Below are positions 45,719-54,526 of a DNA stretch of 64,000 nucleotides, piece by piece. Within the stretch, counting starts at the first letter, position 1, and every line of letters starts with the position of its first letter. The position numbers were made by a program, and so were the translations under genes. The notes under the pieces were generated by a model. It was given only the letters and a program-made list of their open reading frames with translations. It had not been told where the DNA came from and did no database searches. This DNA comes from Dinoroseobacter shibae DFL 12 = DSM 16493. GTDB taxonomy: Bacteria; Pseudomonadota; Alphaproteobacteria; Rhodobacterales; Rhodobacteraceae. The stretch lies in NCBI RefSeq assembly GCF_000018145.1, contig NC_009952.1, forward strand, positions 3,658,001 to 3,722,000. The letters are read 5' to 3'.

Positions 45719-46800
45719 TGCTACCCAAATGGTTCGATGAGTGGAATTCGAAGAATCCCACGGACATCTACAAGCCGGCGATCGTCGTCGGTGTGGCGGG
45801 TGGCGCCGTCTTCGCAGCCGCGCTGCTGGTGAGCTGGGGACAACCCCTGGCCACCGACAGCATGCAGACCGGGCCGCGGGGCACGGGCATGAGTGTGCCC
45901 GAGTTCGTCAGCGACCTGGACACGCCCGACCCCACGATCGAGGTCTTCCTCGCCAGCACGTCCGACCCGGTGATCCCGGAAGAGGGCGCGCAGACGGCGG
46001 GCGAGGCCTATGAGAATGTCGATCCGGTGCTCGCCGATCTGACGGTCGAGAACTACGACCGTCTGCTCGCGGCGATGCGCAGCTGGACCGGTATTCCCGA
46101 TCTGCTGGAGGATCCCGATCACTACCAGTCCAAGGTGGCGATCAACATGATCCAGATGAACCAGACCATCAACGAGGAATGGGCGGGCCACGTCTATGCC
46201 AATGCGGAGGTCGGCGTGACATGCTTCACCTGCCATCGCGGGCAGGCTGTTCCGTCCGAGGTCTGGTACCGTATCGATCCCGTGACGGAGAACACCTCCG
46301 GCTGGGCCTCGGTGCAGAACCGGGCGACCTCGCTGTCGCAGTTCACCTCGCTGCCTTCGGACGCGCTCTACCAGTACCTGCTCAACTACGAGCAGATCGC
46401 GGTCCACGACCTGGAGTCCCGGGTCGAGACCCTGCCGGGGGATCCCACCTGGCAGAACACCGAGCGGACCTACAGCCTGATGAACTACTTCTCCAACTCG
46501 CTGGGTCGGAACTGCGTGTTCTGTCACAACAGTCGGGCCTTCTATGACCCCGCGCAGCACACGCCCCAATGGGCGACCGCGATGCTCGGGATCTCGATGG
46601 TGCAGGAGTTGAACAACGAGTGGATCGTGCCCATCGGCGAGGCGCATCTGCCGCCCGAACGGCTCGGCCCGGTCTATAATGACGTGCCGAAGCTGGCCTG
46701 CAAGACCTGCCACAAGGGCTACCAGCAGCCGCTGCAGGGGCTCAACGTGGTCGCGGACTGGCCGGAACTGGCCACGACCGAAGGGCCCTTCTACGACTAG
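45718..46800 (+). CDS. pufC: reaction-centre-bound cytochrome c, triheme form
   Basis: 360 residues. It re-reduces the special pair. The N terminus is an uncleaved membrane anchor (about residues 20-40) without a lipobox Cys. Only three CxxCH heme sites are present: CFTCH (169-173), CVFCH (266-270) and CKTCH (328-332). Where tetraheme PufC proteins carry the first CxxCH, this protein reads WTGIPDLLEDPDHYQSK (about 123-139), although the following axial-Met helix (NMIQMNQTINEEW) is kept. This resembles the triheme cytochrome reported for Rhodovulum sulfidophilum. It is the last gene of the puf operon, in the place of pufX. Confidence 0.95.
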   Translation: MLPKWFDEWNSKNPTDIYKPAIVVGVAGGAVFAAALLVSWGQPLATDSMQTGPRGTGMSVPEFVSDLDTPDPTIEVFLASTSDPVIPEEGAQTAGEAYENVDPVLADLTVENYDRLLAAMRSWTGIPDLLEDPDHYQSKVAINMIQMNQTINEEWAGHVYANAEVGVTCFTCHRGQAVPSEVWYRIDPVTENTSGWASVQNRATSLSQFTSLPSDALYQYLLNYEQIAVHDLESRVETLPGDPTWQNTERTYSLMNYFSNSLGRNCVFCHNSRAFYDPAQHTPQWATAMLGISMVQELNNEWIVPIGEAHLPPERLGPVYNDVPKLACKTCHKGYQQPLQGLNVVADWPELATTEGPFYD

Positions 46801-46819
46801 GCCACTGGCCTTCCCCCTC

Positions 46820-46847
46820 CGGGTCCCCGCCTTGCTGCGGGGGCCCG
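46820..46847 (+). terminator. GC hairpin after pufC
   Basis: Eleven-pair stem including one G-T (CGGGTCCCCGC / GCGGGGGCCCG), loop CTTGCT, 19 bases after the pufC stop. No T-run follows, so it may act as a 3' mRNA stabiliser as much as a terminator. Confidence 0.6.
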
Positions 46848-46980
46848 GGCTCCGGACCCGCAGGCTTGCCGCCGGTCCATCCCGACCCCCTCGCGCCGCT
46901 TGACCGGCATGAGCGCGACACGGGATCGGCGCGTGCCCCGGGCCCGCATTTCGCACCAGACCGCGATGGAGGAGACCACC

Positions 46981-48909
46981 ATGACCAACCCCCGCCCGAA
47001 AACCCCGACACTCGACCGCGTCGCCTGTCCCGCCGATCTCAAGGCGCTGACCGACCGGGAGCTTGCCACCCTGGCCACCGAACTGCGCGCCGAAGTGATC
47101 TCCGCCGTGTCCGAGACGGGCGGGCATCTCGGCTCCTCGCTCGGCGTGGTCGAGCTGACCGTGGCGATCCACGCAGTGTTCAACACGCCCTTCGACAAGC
47201 TCGTCTGGGACGTGGGCCACCAATGCTATCCCCACAAGGTGCTGACCGAGCGCCGCGACCGCATCCGCACCCTGCGCCAGAAGGGGGGCCTGTCGGGCTT
47301 CACCAAGCGCAGCGAGAGCATCTATGACCCGTTCGGCGCGGCCCATTCGTCGACGTCGATTTCCGCCGCGCTGGGCTTTGCCACGGCGCGCGACCTGGGC
47401 GGGCCCACCGGCGACGCCATCGCGGTGATCGGCGACGGCTCGATCAGCGCCGGCATGGCCTACGAGGCGATGAACAACGCGGGCTCCGAGAAGCGCCGCC
47501 TCTTCGTGATCCTGAACGACAACGAGATGTCCATCGCCCCGCCCACGGGCGCGATGTCCACCTATCTCAGCGATCTGGCCTCGTCTGGCCCGCTCTATGC
47601 CTTGAAGGAACTGGCCGAGGGCGTGGAACGCAGCCTGCCCGGCCCCTTGCGCGAAGGGGCGCAGCGTGCGCGCAACCTGGTGACCGGGGAGCATGGCTCC
47701 TCCGCGACCCTGTTCGAGGAGCTGGGCTTCGACTATATCGGCCCGATCGACGGGCATGACATCCCGCAGCTGTTGCAGGTCCTGCGCGCCGCACGGGCCA
47801 AGGCCAGCGGGCCGGTCCTGATCCATGCCTGCACCGTCAAGGGCAAGGGCTACTCCCCTGCCGAGCTGTCCGACGATTGCTACCACGGGGTCGCCAAATT
47901 CGACGTGGCTACGGGCAAGCAGCAGAAATCCGCCCCCAACGCGCCGGCCTATACCAAGGTGTTCGGCGCGACCCTGACGGCGGAGGCCGAGCGCGACTCG
48001 CGCATCTGCGCGGTGACCGCCGCCATGCCCGGGGGCACGGGCGTCAACATCATGGGCAAGCGGTTTCCGGGGCGGGTCTTCGATGTGGGCATCGCCGAAC
48101 AGCACGCGGTGACCTTCGCCGCCGGACTTGCGGCGGGCGGGATGAAGCCCTTCTGCGCGATCTATTCCAGTTTTCTGCAGCGCGGCTATGACCAGGTGGT
48201 CCATGACGTGGCGCTGCAAAAACTGCCGGTGCGGTTCGCCATCGACCGCGCCGGGCTGGTGGGGGCCGATGGGCCGACCCATGCGGGCGCCTATGACATC
48301 GCGTATCTGTCCAACCTGCCCAACATGACCGTCATGGCCGCCGCCGACGAGGCGGAGCTTGTGCATATGGTCGCCACCGCGGCGGCCTATGACGACGGGC
48401 CGATCGCCTTCCGCTACCCGCGGGGCGAAGGCGTGGGCATCGAGATGCCGGAGCGCGGCAGCCTGCTGGAGATCGGCAAGGGCCGCATCATCCGCGAGGG
48501 CGGGTCGGTCGCGATCCTGTCGCTCGGCGCGCATCTGTCGGAATGCCTCAAGGCCGCCGAGGATCTGGAGGCGCGCGGCATCGGTGTCACCATCGCCGAT
48601 GCGCGGTTCGCCAAGCCGCTGGATACCGACCTGATCGCGCAGCTGACCGCCAATCACGAGGCGCTCATCACCGTCGAACAGGGGGCCGAGGGCGGCTTCG
48701 GGGCCATGGTCCTGCACTGGCTGGCCCGGACCGGGCGGCTCGACGGGACCCTCAAGATCCGCACCATGACCCTGCCGGACCGTTTCATCGACCAGGCAAG
48801 CCCGGCGGATATGTACCACGATGCGGGGCTCACCGCGCGTCACATCGCGGGGCAGGTGCTGCACCTGATGGGGGCGGAGACCGCGCTGCTGGAGGCGACG
48901 ACGGCCTGA
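46981..48909 (+). CDS. dxs: 1-deoxy-D-xylulose-5-phosphate synthase
   Basis: 642 residues from the ATG at 46981 (GGAGGAG site). First enzyme of the MEP isoprenoid pathway, joining pyruvate and glyceraldehyde-3-phosphate with thiamine diphosphate. Motifs: [16 protein letters not shown], the ThDP site [17 protein letters not shown] to NDNEMSI, and [18 protein letters not shown]. It feeds the carotenoid and phytyl demand of the cluster. The frame is open upstream to 46900, but no good ribosome site is seen there. Confidence 0.95.
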   Translation: MTNPRPKTPTLDRVACPADLKALTDRELATLATELRAEVISAVSETGGHLGSSLGVVELTVAIHAVFNTPFDKLVWDVGHQCYPHKVLTERRDRIRTLRQKGGLSGFTKRSESIYDPFGAAHSSTSISAALGFATARDLGGPTGDAIAVIGDGSISAGMAYEAMNNAGSEKRRLFVILNDNEMSIAPPTGAMSTYLSDLASSGPLYALKELAEGVERSLPGPLREGAQRARNLVTGEHGSSATLFEELGFDYIGPIDGHDIPQLLQVLRAARAKASGPVLIHACTVKGKGYSPAELSDDCYHGVAKFDVATGKQQKSAPNAPAYTKVFGATLTAEAERDSRICAVTAAMPGGTGVNIMGKRFPGRVFDVGIAEQHAVTFAAGLAAGGMKPFCAIYSSFLQRGYDQVVHDVALQKLPVRFAIDRAGLVGADGPTHAGAYDIAYLSNLPNMTVMAAADEAELVHMVATAAAYDDGPIAFRYPRGEGVGIEMPERGSLLEIGKGRIIREGGSVAILSLGAHLSECLKAAEDLEARGIGVTIADARFAKPLDTDLIAQLTANHEALITVEQGAEGGFGAMVLHWLARTGRLDGTLKIRTMTLPDRFIDQASPADMYHDAGLTARHIAGQVLHLMGAETALLEATTA

Positions 48910-48924
48910 GGGGCGCGTCCCCCT

Positions 48925-48965
48925 CAAGCTCAAGTCTCCAAATATCCTCGCCGAAGGCAAAAATC
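48925..48965 (-). repeat. Rhodobacterales-type intergenic motif
   Basis: On the minus strand it reads GATTTTTGCCTTCGGC followed by GAGGATATTTGGAGACTTGA. It is similar in build to the closing motif of the element in the bchY-bchZ gap (short hairpin, GGAG, AT-rich core). It lies directly before the terminator. The repeat nature is judged from these two copies and general familiarity. Confidence 0.45.
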
Positions 48966-48997
48966 AGCCCGGTGTGTCGCAAGACGCACCGGGCTTT
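48966..48997. terminator. bidirectional terminator between dxs and idi
   Basis: Thirteen-pair stem (AGCCCGGTGTGTC / GACGCACCGGGCT with one G-T pair), GNRA-type loop GCAA and a short TTTC tail. It serves the convergent genes dxs (+) and idi (-). Confidence 0.85.
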
Positions 48998-49022
48998 CGG
49001 TCTCAGCCGGGGGGCGACCAGG

Positions 49023-49553
49023 TCAGCTCGTGGCGACCGTGCCGAAAATCCGCTCCGAATGTTCCGCGAGATAGATGCGCAGCCAGGGCGTGTACCGCTC
49101 CGGCCGCCGCTTGACCTGGGCATTCAACTCGTAAAGGTCGACCCATTTCACCTCGGCCACTTCCTCGGGATTGGGCGCGACCTTCAGGTTTGCGGGCGCC
49201 TCGGCGATGAACAGGTCCACCACCTCGTGCTCGATCAGCCCGTTGCCCACATCGGCCCGGTACTCGATCCGGTCGCGATGGGCAGGGTAGAGCCCGGTGA
49301 TGCCCAACTCTTCGCGCAGGCGGCGCACGGCGCAATCGGCCGGGCTCTCGTCCCACAGGGGATGGGTGCAGCAGGTGTTCGCCCAGAGCCCGGGCGTGTG
49401 GTACTTGTCCAGCGCGCGCCTCTGGATCAGGGTCTCCGGCCCTCGCATGACGAAGACCGACACGGCCTTGTGCCGCAGGCCCCTTTGATGGGCCTCCAGT
49501 TTGCCGACGGGCCTGAGGGCGCCGTCGATCCAGGCAGGGACGAGATCCTTCAT
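49023..49553 (-). CDS. idi: isopentenyl-diphosphate delta-isomerase, type I
   Basis: 176 residues. NUDIX-fold enzyme that interconverts IPP and DMAPP. The active-site Cys is in ANTCCTHPLWDE (61-62), the NUDIX helix is CAVRRLREELGI, and the second acidic motif is IEHEVVDLFIAE. The start overlaps the bchP stop by four bases, so it is translated from the bchG-orf428-bchP message, as in Rhodobacter. Confidence 0.94.
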   Translation of the reverse strand: MKDLVPAWIDGALRPVGKLEAHQRGLRHKAVSVFVMRGPETLIQRRALDKYHTPGLWANTCCTHPLWDESPADCAVRRLREELGITGLYPAHRDRIEYRADVGNGLIEHEVVDLFIAEAPANLKVAPNPEEVAEVKWVDLYELNAQVKRRPERYTPWLRIYLAEHSERIFGTVATS

Positions 49554-50734
49554 ACCCGCACCGGCGAGATCAGCCCGCTGAGATGGGCGAGGTTCTTCAC
49601 CCCGATCTTCAGGTGCGCCATCGGGCGCGCCCGCACCAGTTTCTTGTTCATGTAGGCCTCGAAGGTCAGTCGCTGCACATCGACGTCATGGCAGAGCGAC
49701 ACGAACCGCTCCCGTCGCTCATCCGACCGATAATAGGCGTCCTGCATCGCGCCCAGAACGCGAAAAACTGTCCCATGCTCCTTGAGGAAGCGTTTGCGGG
49801 CCTTGGCCAGCGCCTTGACCTGCCCGGTGCGCAGGCATTCGAGCGCGGCTTCGCCCGCGACCCGACCCCCGGCCATGGCGTAATAGATCCCTTCCCCGGA
49901 GGAGGGTGCGACCACGCCCGCGGCGTCCCCGGCCAGAACCAGGTCCCGGCCATTGTCCCATTTGTCCAGCGGTTTCAGGGGGATCGGCGCGCCCTCCTTG
50001 CGGATTGTCTCGCATTCGCTCAGGCCCGCGCTGTCGCGCAGGAGCTTGGTTGCCGCCTTCAGGTCGGTGCCGTCCACGCCCGTGCCCATGCCCACACTGG
50101 CGGATTTGCCGTGCGGGAAAACCCAGCCGTAGAAATCCGGCGAGACCACGCCGTCATAGATCACGTCGCAGCGGGTCGGATCGTATTTGTCGGACACGCC
50201 CTCGGGCGCCTTGATGATCTCGTGATAGGCGATGACATAGGGGATGGTGCTGCCGCCGGGCACTTCGGCCCGGGCCACGTCCGACCGCGCGCCATCCGCG
50301 CCGATGATCAGCTTGGTGCGGATCGCGACCTCTTCGCGGCTGGTCTTGTCGCGATAGACGACCCAGGTGCCCTTTTCCGACCGGTCGATCCGCAGGAAGG
50401 TGCCGGTGTGCCGGTCCGCGCCCGCCTTGGCGGCGCGGTCGCGCAGGAACTCGTCGAAGAACTCCCGGTCGACCATGCCGACAAAGCCGTTCTCGATGGG
50501 GATGTCCACGTGCCGCGCCGTGGGCGAGACCATGCGGGCGGTGTTGATCTTGGCGACGATCTGGCTCTCGGGGATGTCGAAATCCGCGATCAGTCGGGGC
50601 GGGATCGCGCCGCCGCAGGGTTTGATCCGCCCGGCGCGGTCGATCAGGGCGACCTTCTTGCCCGCGCGGGCCAGGTCCTCGGCAGCGGTGGCACCGGACG
50701 GGCCGCCTCCGACCACAACAACATCATAGGTCAT
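49550..50734 (-). CDS. bchP: geranylgeranyl reductase of bacteriochlorophyll synthesis
   Basis: 394 residues from the ATG at 50734 (GAGGGGGAA site). The frame is open upstream, but those residues do not fit the family. FAD-binding motif VVVGGGPSGATAAEDLARAG at the start and GDAAGVVAPSSGEGI near residue 275. It reduces the geranylgeranyl tail to phytyl on bacteriochlorophyll. It lies 13 bases after orf428. Confidence 0.95.
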   Translation of the reverse strand: MTYDVVVVGGGPSGATAAEDLARAGKKVALIDRAGRIKPCGGAIPPRLIADFDIPESQIVAKINTARMVSPTARHVDIPIENGFVGMVDREFFDEFLRDRAAKAGADRHTGTFLRIDRSEKGTWVVYRDKTSREEVAIRTKLIIGADGARSDVARAEVPGGSTIPYVIAYHEIIKAPEGVSDKYDPTRCDVIYDGVVSPDFYGWVFPHGKSASVGMGTGVDGTDLKAATKLLRDSAGLSECETIRKEGAPIPLKPLDKWDNGRDLVLAGDAAGVVAPSSGEGIYYAMAGGRVAGEAALECLRTGQVKALAKARKRFLKEHGTVFRVLGAMQDAYYRSDERRERFVSLCHDVDVQRLTFEAYMNKKLVRARPMAHLKIGVKNLAHLSGLISPVRV

Positions 50735-50747
50735 TCCAATTTCCCCC

Positions 50748-52049
50748 TCATTCTCCGGGAACCAAGGCACCGTCGGTCCGAGCGGTGCGCGACTGTCGCA
50801 CGCCATCCACCACGTGCCAGGCCATCAGGCCCGCAACGAGGAAGAGGGCGGCTTCGAAAACAAAGACGGCGCCGAACGCGTCGGCATCCGTGGCGGTCAC
50901 GGCGCGCAGCAGGTCGGCACTGGCCGCCCCCACGAGCCCGCCGAACCCCGCGGCAATGGCCTGCGCGGCCCCCCAGAGACCCATGCGGGTCCCCTCGCGC
51001 GCCTCGCGGCCCTCGCCGGCCAGCTGCATCATCGCGCCGATGGCGGCCACGGCGAAGGTGCCGTTGGCAAAGCCCAGGAACACGACCGCGGGTACCAGCG
51101 GGGCGGTCGGCCCCACCTGTCCCAGCGCGGTGATCAGCGCCAGCGCCGCGGCCGAGCCGATGCAGCCCGCGATCACCCAGAATTTCAGCGATCCCCAGCG
51201 CAGGCCCGTGGCGCAGACGCCCACCAGCACCATGCCCAGGAACACGCCGCCATTCTGCGCCCCGCTGAGGGACGTGGACTGCCCCGGCGTGAAGGCGAAG
51301 ACGAGGCCTGCGTAAGGTTCGAGGATCAGCTCCTGCATGAAATAGGCGGTCATGGACAGGAAGATGAAAATGGTGAAATTGCGCGCCTTGCGCTCGGACC
51401 ACACTTCCCGCAGCCCGTCGAGGAAGGGCAGGGCGGTCTCCCGCGGGGCGGTGACGGTGATCCGCCGCTCGATGCCCCAGACTGCGACAGTGGTAAGAAC
51501 GACCGCGCCCAGGGTGACGATGGCCACGATTTTCAGCAACAGGGCCGGGGAATAGGGGTCGAGGAAGCTGCCCACAGTGCCCGCGGTCACCGCAATGCCC
51601 GCGATCATCATCAGCCAGGTGATCGTGGCCGCCGCGGCGCGCCGGCGCGGATGGGTCGCGGTTGCGAGCAGGGCGAGCAAGGACGTGCCCGACGCGCCCA
51701 CGCCCACGCCGATCAGCGTGTAGGCCAGGATCGAGGCCAGCAATCCGGGCAGGAATGCAGCCTCCATCAGCACCACGCCATAAGCCGCCAGCATCGCGCC
51801 GGAGGACAGCACCGCCATCCCGCCGATGATCCAGCGCGTGCGCTTGCCGCCCGTGTCAGACTTGTAGCCCCAATGGGGTCGGCTCAACTGGATCGCGTAA
51901 TGCAGGCCCACGAGCAGGCCGGGCAGGACCGCGGGCAGGGCCAGTTCGACCACCATCAGCCGGTTCAGGGTCGATGTCGTCAGGACCACCACCGCCCCGA
52001 GACAGAGCTGCACCAGCCCCATCCGGAAGATCGACAGCCAGCCCAGCAT
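50748..52049 (-). CDS. PucC/LhaA-family BCD transporter (Orf428-like)
   Basis: 433 residues, about twelve hydrophobic segments of the major-facilitator type. It belongs to the bacteriochlorophyll delivery (BCD) family with PucC and LhaA. By position between bchG and bchP it equals orf428 (sometimes called bch2) of Rhodobacter. It probably brings bacteriochlorophyll from BchG/BchP to light-harvesting assembly. The RMGLVQLCLGAVVVLTTSTLNR start is the family hallmark. It starts two bases after the bchG stop. Confidence 0.9.
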   Translation of the reverse strand: MLGWLSIFRMGLVQLCLGAVVVLTTSTLNRLMVVELALPAVLPGLLVGLHYAIQLSRPHWGYKSDTGGKRTRWIIGGMAVLSSGAMLAAYGVVLMEAAFLPGLLASILAYTLIGVGVGASGTSLLALLATATHPRRRAAAATITWLMMIAGIAVTAGTVGSFLDPYSPALLLKIVAIVTLGAVVLTTVAVWGIERRITVTAPRETALPFLDGLREVWSERKARNFTIFIFLSMTAYFMQELILEPYAGLVFAFTPGQSTSLSGAQNGGVFLGMVLVGVCATGLRWGSLKFWVIAGCIGSAAALALITALGQVGPTAPLVPAVVFLGFANGTFAVAAIGAMMQLAGEGREAREGTRMGLWGAAQAIAAGFGGLVGAASADLLRAVTATDADAFGAVFVFEAALFLVAGLMAWHVVDGVRQSRTARTDGALVPGE

Positions 52050-52050
52050 C

Positions 52051-52956
52051 TCAGACGCCCCCGAGCCCGCGCAGGGCGAAGGCGGTGACCATCATCCCCG
52101 AGACATAGAACAGAACGCCGGTCCCGTTATACCAGGGCGCGCGGCCCTTGGGGTCTTCCATCATCTCGCGCATCGCCCAAAGCTGCAGCACCACCAGCGC
52201 CAGCACCACCAACGCCCGGTCGCTCAGACCCCAGGCAAAGAGCAGCCCGATCACCGCCAGTTGCGGGATCAGCATGACGATGCAGGCGATCTTCGCGGCC
52301 CGCTCCGGCCCCAGCGTCACGGGCAGGGAGTTCACGCCCATCTGCCGGTCGCCTTCCAGGGCCTTGAAATCGTTGAGGGTCATGATGCCATGGGCGCCCA
52401 GGCCATAGAGGATCGCGACGATCACGATCTCCCAGCTGGGCGCGCCGGTGACCATCACCGCAGCGCCGGTGAACCAGGGCAGGCTTTCATAGCTGAGGCC
52501 AACCAGCCCCGGCCCCCACCAGCCGGATCGTTTCATGCGGATCGGCTCGACCGAATAGGCCCAGGCGGCCATCACGGCCAGCACTGTCGCCCCGAACCCC
52601 CAGGGTCCGAGGGCGAGACCCACCACCAGCGCGAGCGCCGACATCATCAGCGCGATCCACAGACCCCAGCGTCCGGGCACCCGGCCCGAGGGGATCGGGC
52701 GGTTCGGCTCGTTGATCGCGTCCACATGGCGGTCGCACCAGTCATTCGCCGCCTGGCTCATGCCGCAGACGATGGGCCCGGCCAGCAGAACGCCGAGGAC
52801 CAGCGGCCCCCAATGTTCGGTGATCGAGGCCCCGCTGGAGACCACGCCACAGGCATAGGCCCACATCGGCGGGAACCAGGTGATGGGTTTGATCAGCTCC
52901 AGGGCCGCGGACGGCTCGGGCAGTTTTCGGGGCTGTAAATCAAGGCTGACACTCAT
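52051..52956 (-). CDS. bchG: bacteriochlorophyll synthase
   Basis: 301 residues from the ATG at 52956; a GTG five codons upstream (52971) is possible. UbiA-family membrane prenyltransferase that attaches geranylgeranyl diphosphate to bacteriochlorophyllide. The Asp-rich motif is NDWCDRHVDAINEPNRPIPSG (about 72-92), with a second one at NDFKALEGDR. No clear ribosome site lies before either start, and a PpsR box touches the start codon. It begins the bchG-orf428-bchP-idi operon. bchE and bchJ, which precede bchG in Rhodobacter, are absent. Confidence 0.94.
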   Translation of the reverse strand: MSVSLDLQPRKLPEPSAALELIKPITWFPPMWAYACGVVSSGASITEHWGPLVLGVLLAGPIVCGMSQAANDWCDRHVDAINEPNRPIPSGRVPGRWGLWIALMMSALALVVGLALGPWGFGATVLAVMAAWAYSVEPIRMKRSGWWGPGLVGLSYESLPWFTGAAVMVTGAPSWEIVIVAILYGLGAHGIMTLNDFKALEGDRQMGVNSLPVTLGPERAAKIACIVMLIPQLAVIGLLFAWGLSDRALVVLALVVLQLWAMREMMEDPKGRAPWYNGTGVLFYVSGMMVTAFALRGLGGV

Positions 52957-52957
52957 G

Positions 52958-52975
52958 TGTAAATCAAACACTACA
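52958..52975. promoter_or_regulatory. PpsR/CrtJ box 1 upstream of bchG
   Basis: Exact TGT-N12-ACA match (TGTAAATCAAACACTACA), one base from the bchG ATG. Bound repressor would cover the translation start region of the DNA. Nineteen bases separate it from box 2. Confidence 0.7.
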
Positions 52976-52994
52976 ACGTGAGTCGCAGCAAGCC

Positions 52995-53012
52995 TGTCTA
53001 GCTGGATTTACA
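52995..53012. promoter_or_regulatory. PpsR/CrtJ box 2 upstream of bchG
   Basis: Exact TGT-N12-ACA match (TGTCTAGCTGGATTTACA), between ppsR and bchG. Confidence 0.78.
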
Positions 53013-53053
53013 CTTTTATTTTGTCGCAGGCGCCCGAGAGGGCCGGCAAACGC

Positions 53054-54484
53054 CTATTCGTCGCCGCCCTTGTTCAGAAGCCCGTATTTCCGCAGCTTCA
53101 CATAGAGGCTCTGGCGCGACAGGCCGAGCATTTCGGCCGCCGCCACCCGGTTGTTCCGGGTCAATCCGACGGCGGTTTCGATGCACATCTTCTCCACCAC
53201 GTCGGTGGTGGCCGACACAATGTCCTTGAGCGGGGCGGACCCGACCAGTTCCATCACGTTCTGCATCGCTTCGCCGGACACGGCGCCGTTCACCGGCGCG
53301 GCATCGCGCACCACTTCGAGCCGCGAGGCATCGCGGAACACGAAGGCAAATCCGCCGTTCTGGCGCGCCTCCAGGTGGGTGGCCGAGATTTCCACCGACA
53401 GTTGCGAGCCATAAGCGCTCTCCAACCGGGTGGAATAGACCGGCATCGACCCGTGACGGGACGCGTTGTCCATCATCACCTTCAGGTCGACGGAACCGCG
53501 GGCGAGGAAATCGCTCAGGGACTTGCCCTTGATGTCGCCCAACTGCCCGACATCGGTCAGGTTCAGGAAGGCTTCGTTCACGTTCCGGATCATGCCGGTC
53601 GGGTCGGTGAAGACCACCGCATCGGCCCCTTCGCGGAACAGCAGGGTCAGAACCTCGCTCAGTTCCTCGGCGATGACCTCCTGCGCCCCGGCCCCTTCGA
53701 GCCGGCACAGCAGCGTCTTGTCGCCCGAGGCGCGGAACAGCCGTGCCTGGATCTTCAACTCCTTGGCCGTGCGCTTGGTGTGGGCGGTGACCGAGGAATT
53801 GGTGTCCGAGGTCGCCGCGCCCATCAGCTGGTCGAGCAACTCGCCCCGCTTGAGCCCGTTGAACTCATGGCCGAACAGGCTGCCCACCAGGGCATCCGCC
53901 TCGGCGCCCAGAACCTGGGCCGCGGCGCTGTTCATGTCGGTGATCCGGCCGCTGGAGGCATCCACCAGCACCAGCGGGTCGCGGGTCGATTCCATCACCA
54001 CGCGGTAGCGGGTCTCGTAATCCCGGTGGGATTCGTAGTCCTTCTCCAGCGCCAATTGCGCCTTCACCAGCCGGTGCTGCAACTCCGCCACCGGGCGCAG
54101 GTCGCGCCCGAGCATCAGGATAAGGTTCTCGTCCCCGGTCCGATGGAGGGTGTAGCGGATCGGGAATTCCCAGTTCGCATTGTCGAAATGGTTCACCTCG
54201 ATCGCATCGGTCGGCGGAACCTCGCCTTGCTGATAGGCGGACAGTTGCTTTTCCAGCTTGGCGAGGGAATCCTCGGCCAGGAACTCGCGTATGTCGCGCT
54301 TCTGCCAGTGGTCGAGGCGCCCGATCGTCGGGTTGAGCGGGTTGACGACAAGGGACTGGACCGTCCCCTTGAGATCGAGGACGATGGCCAGATCCGCGGC
54401 CGTCGCGACAATTTCGTTGAAGTGCTCCGGCGCAATACGCGGTGCAGAGCGGTCGTCCCAGAAATCTCTTTCCCGCGTGTTCAT
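53054..54484 (-). CDS. ppsR: transcriptional repressor PpsR/CrtJ
   Basis: 476 residues from the ATG at 54484 (CAGGAG site); the frame extends 12 codons upstream without a better site. PAS domains fill residues about 20-400, with a coiled-coil-like linker near 135-160, and a Fis-type helix-turn-helix is at the C terminus (NNRVAAAEMLGLSRQSLYVKLRKYGLL). It contains just two Cys, Cys260 and Cys434, in the places of the redox-active pair of Rhodobacter PpsR/CrtJ. It represses bch, crt and some puc genes aerobically. It is encoded next to its antirepressor ppaA. Confidence 0.95.
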   Translation of the reverse strand: MNTRERDFWDDRSAPRIAPEHFNEIVATAADLAIVLDLKGTVQSLVVNPLNPTIGRLDHWQKRDIREFLAEDSLAKLEKQLSAYQQGEVPPTDAIEVNHFDNANWEFPIRYTLHRTGDENLILMLGRDLRPVAELQHRLVKAQLALEKDYESHRDYETRYRVVMESTRDPLVLVDASSGRITDMNSAAAQVLGAEADALVGSLFGHEFNGLKRGELLDQLMGAATSDTNSSVTAHTKRTAKELKIQARLFRASGDKTLLCRLEGAGAQEVIAEELSEVLTLLFREGADAVVFTDPTGMIRNVNEAFLNLTDVGQLGDIKGKSLSDFLARGSVDLKVMMDNASRHGSMPVYSTRLESAYGSQLSVEISATHLEARQNGGFAFVFRDASRLEVVRDAAPVNGAVSGEAMQNVMELVGSAPLKDIVSATTDVVEKMCIETAVGLTRNNRVAAAEMLGLSRQSLYVKLRKYGLLNKGGDE

Positions 54485-54526
54485 TACTGACTCCTGTCGG
54501 CCCGGGGCATCCGGGCTCAAGCACGG

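Noticed and set aside
45700-46980. Search for pufX after pufM
   Set aside because: pufC begins inside the pufM stop and no pufX-like small membrane protein is seen before dxs.
45721-48960. A 1079-codon minus-strand open frame opposite pufC and dxs
   Set aside because: Crosses two well-supported plus-strand genes and has no domain features; a codon-bias shadow.
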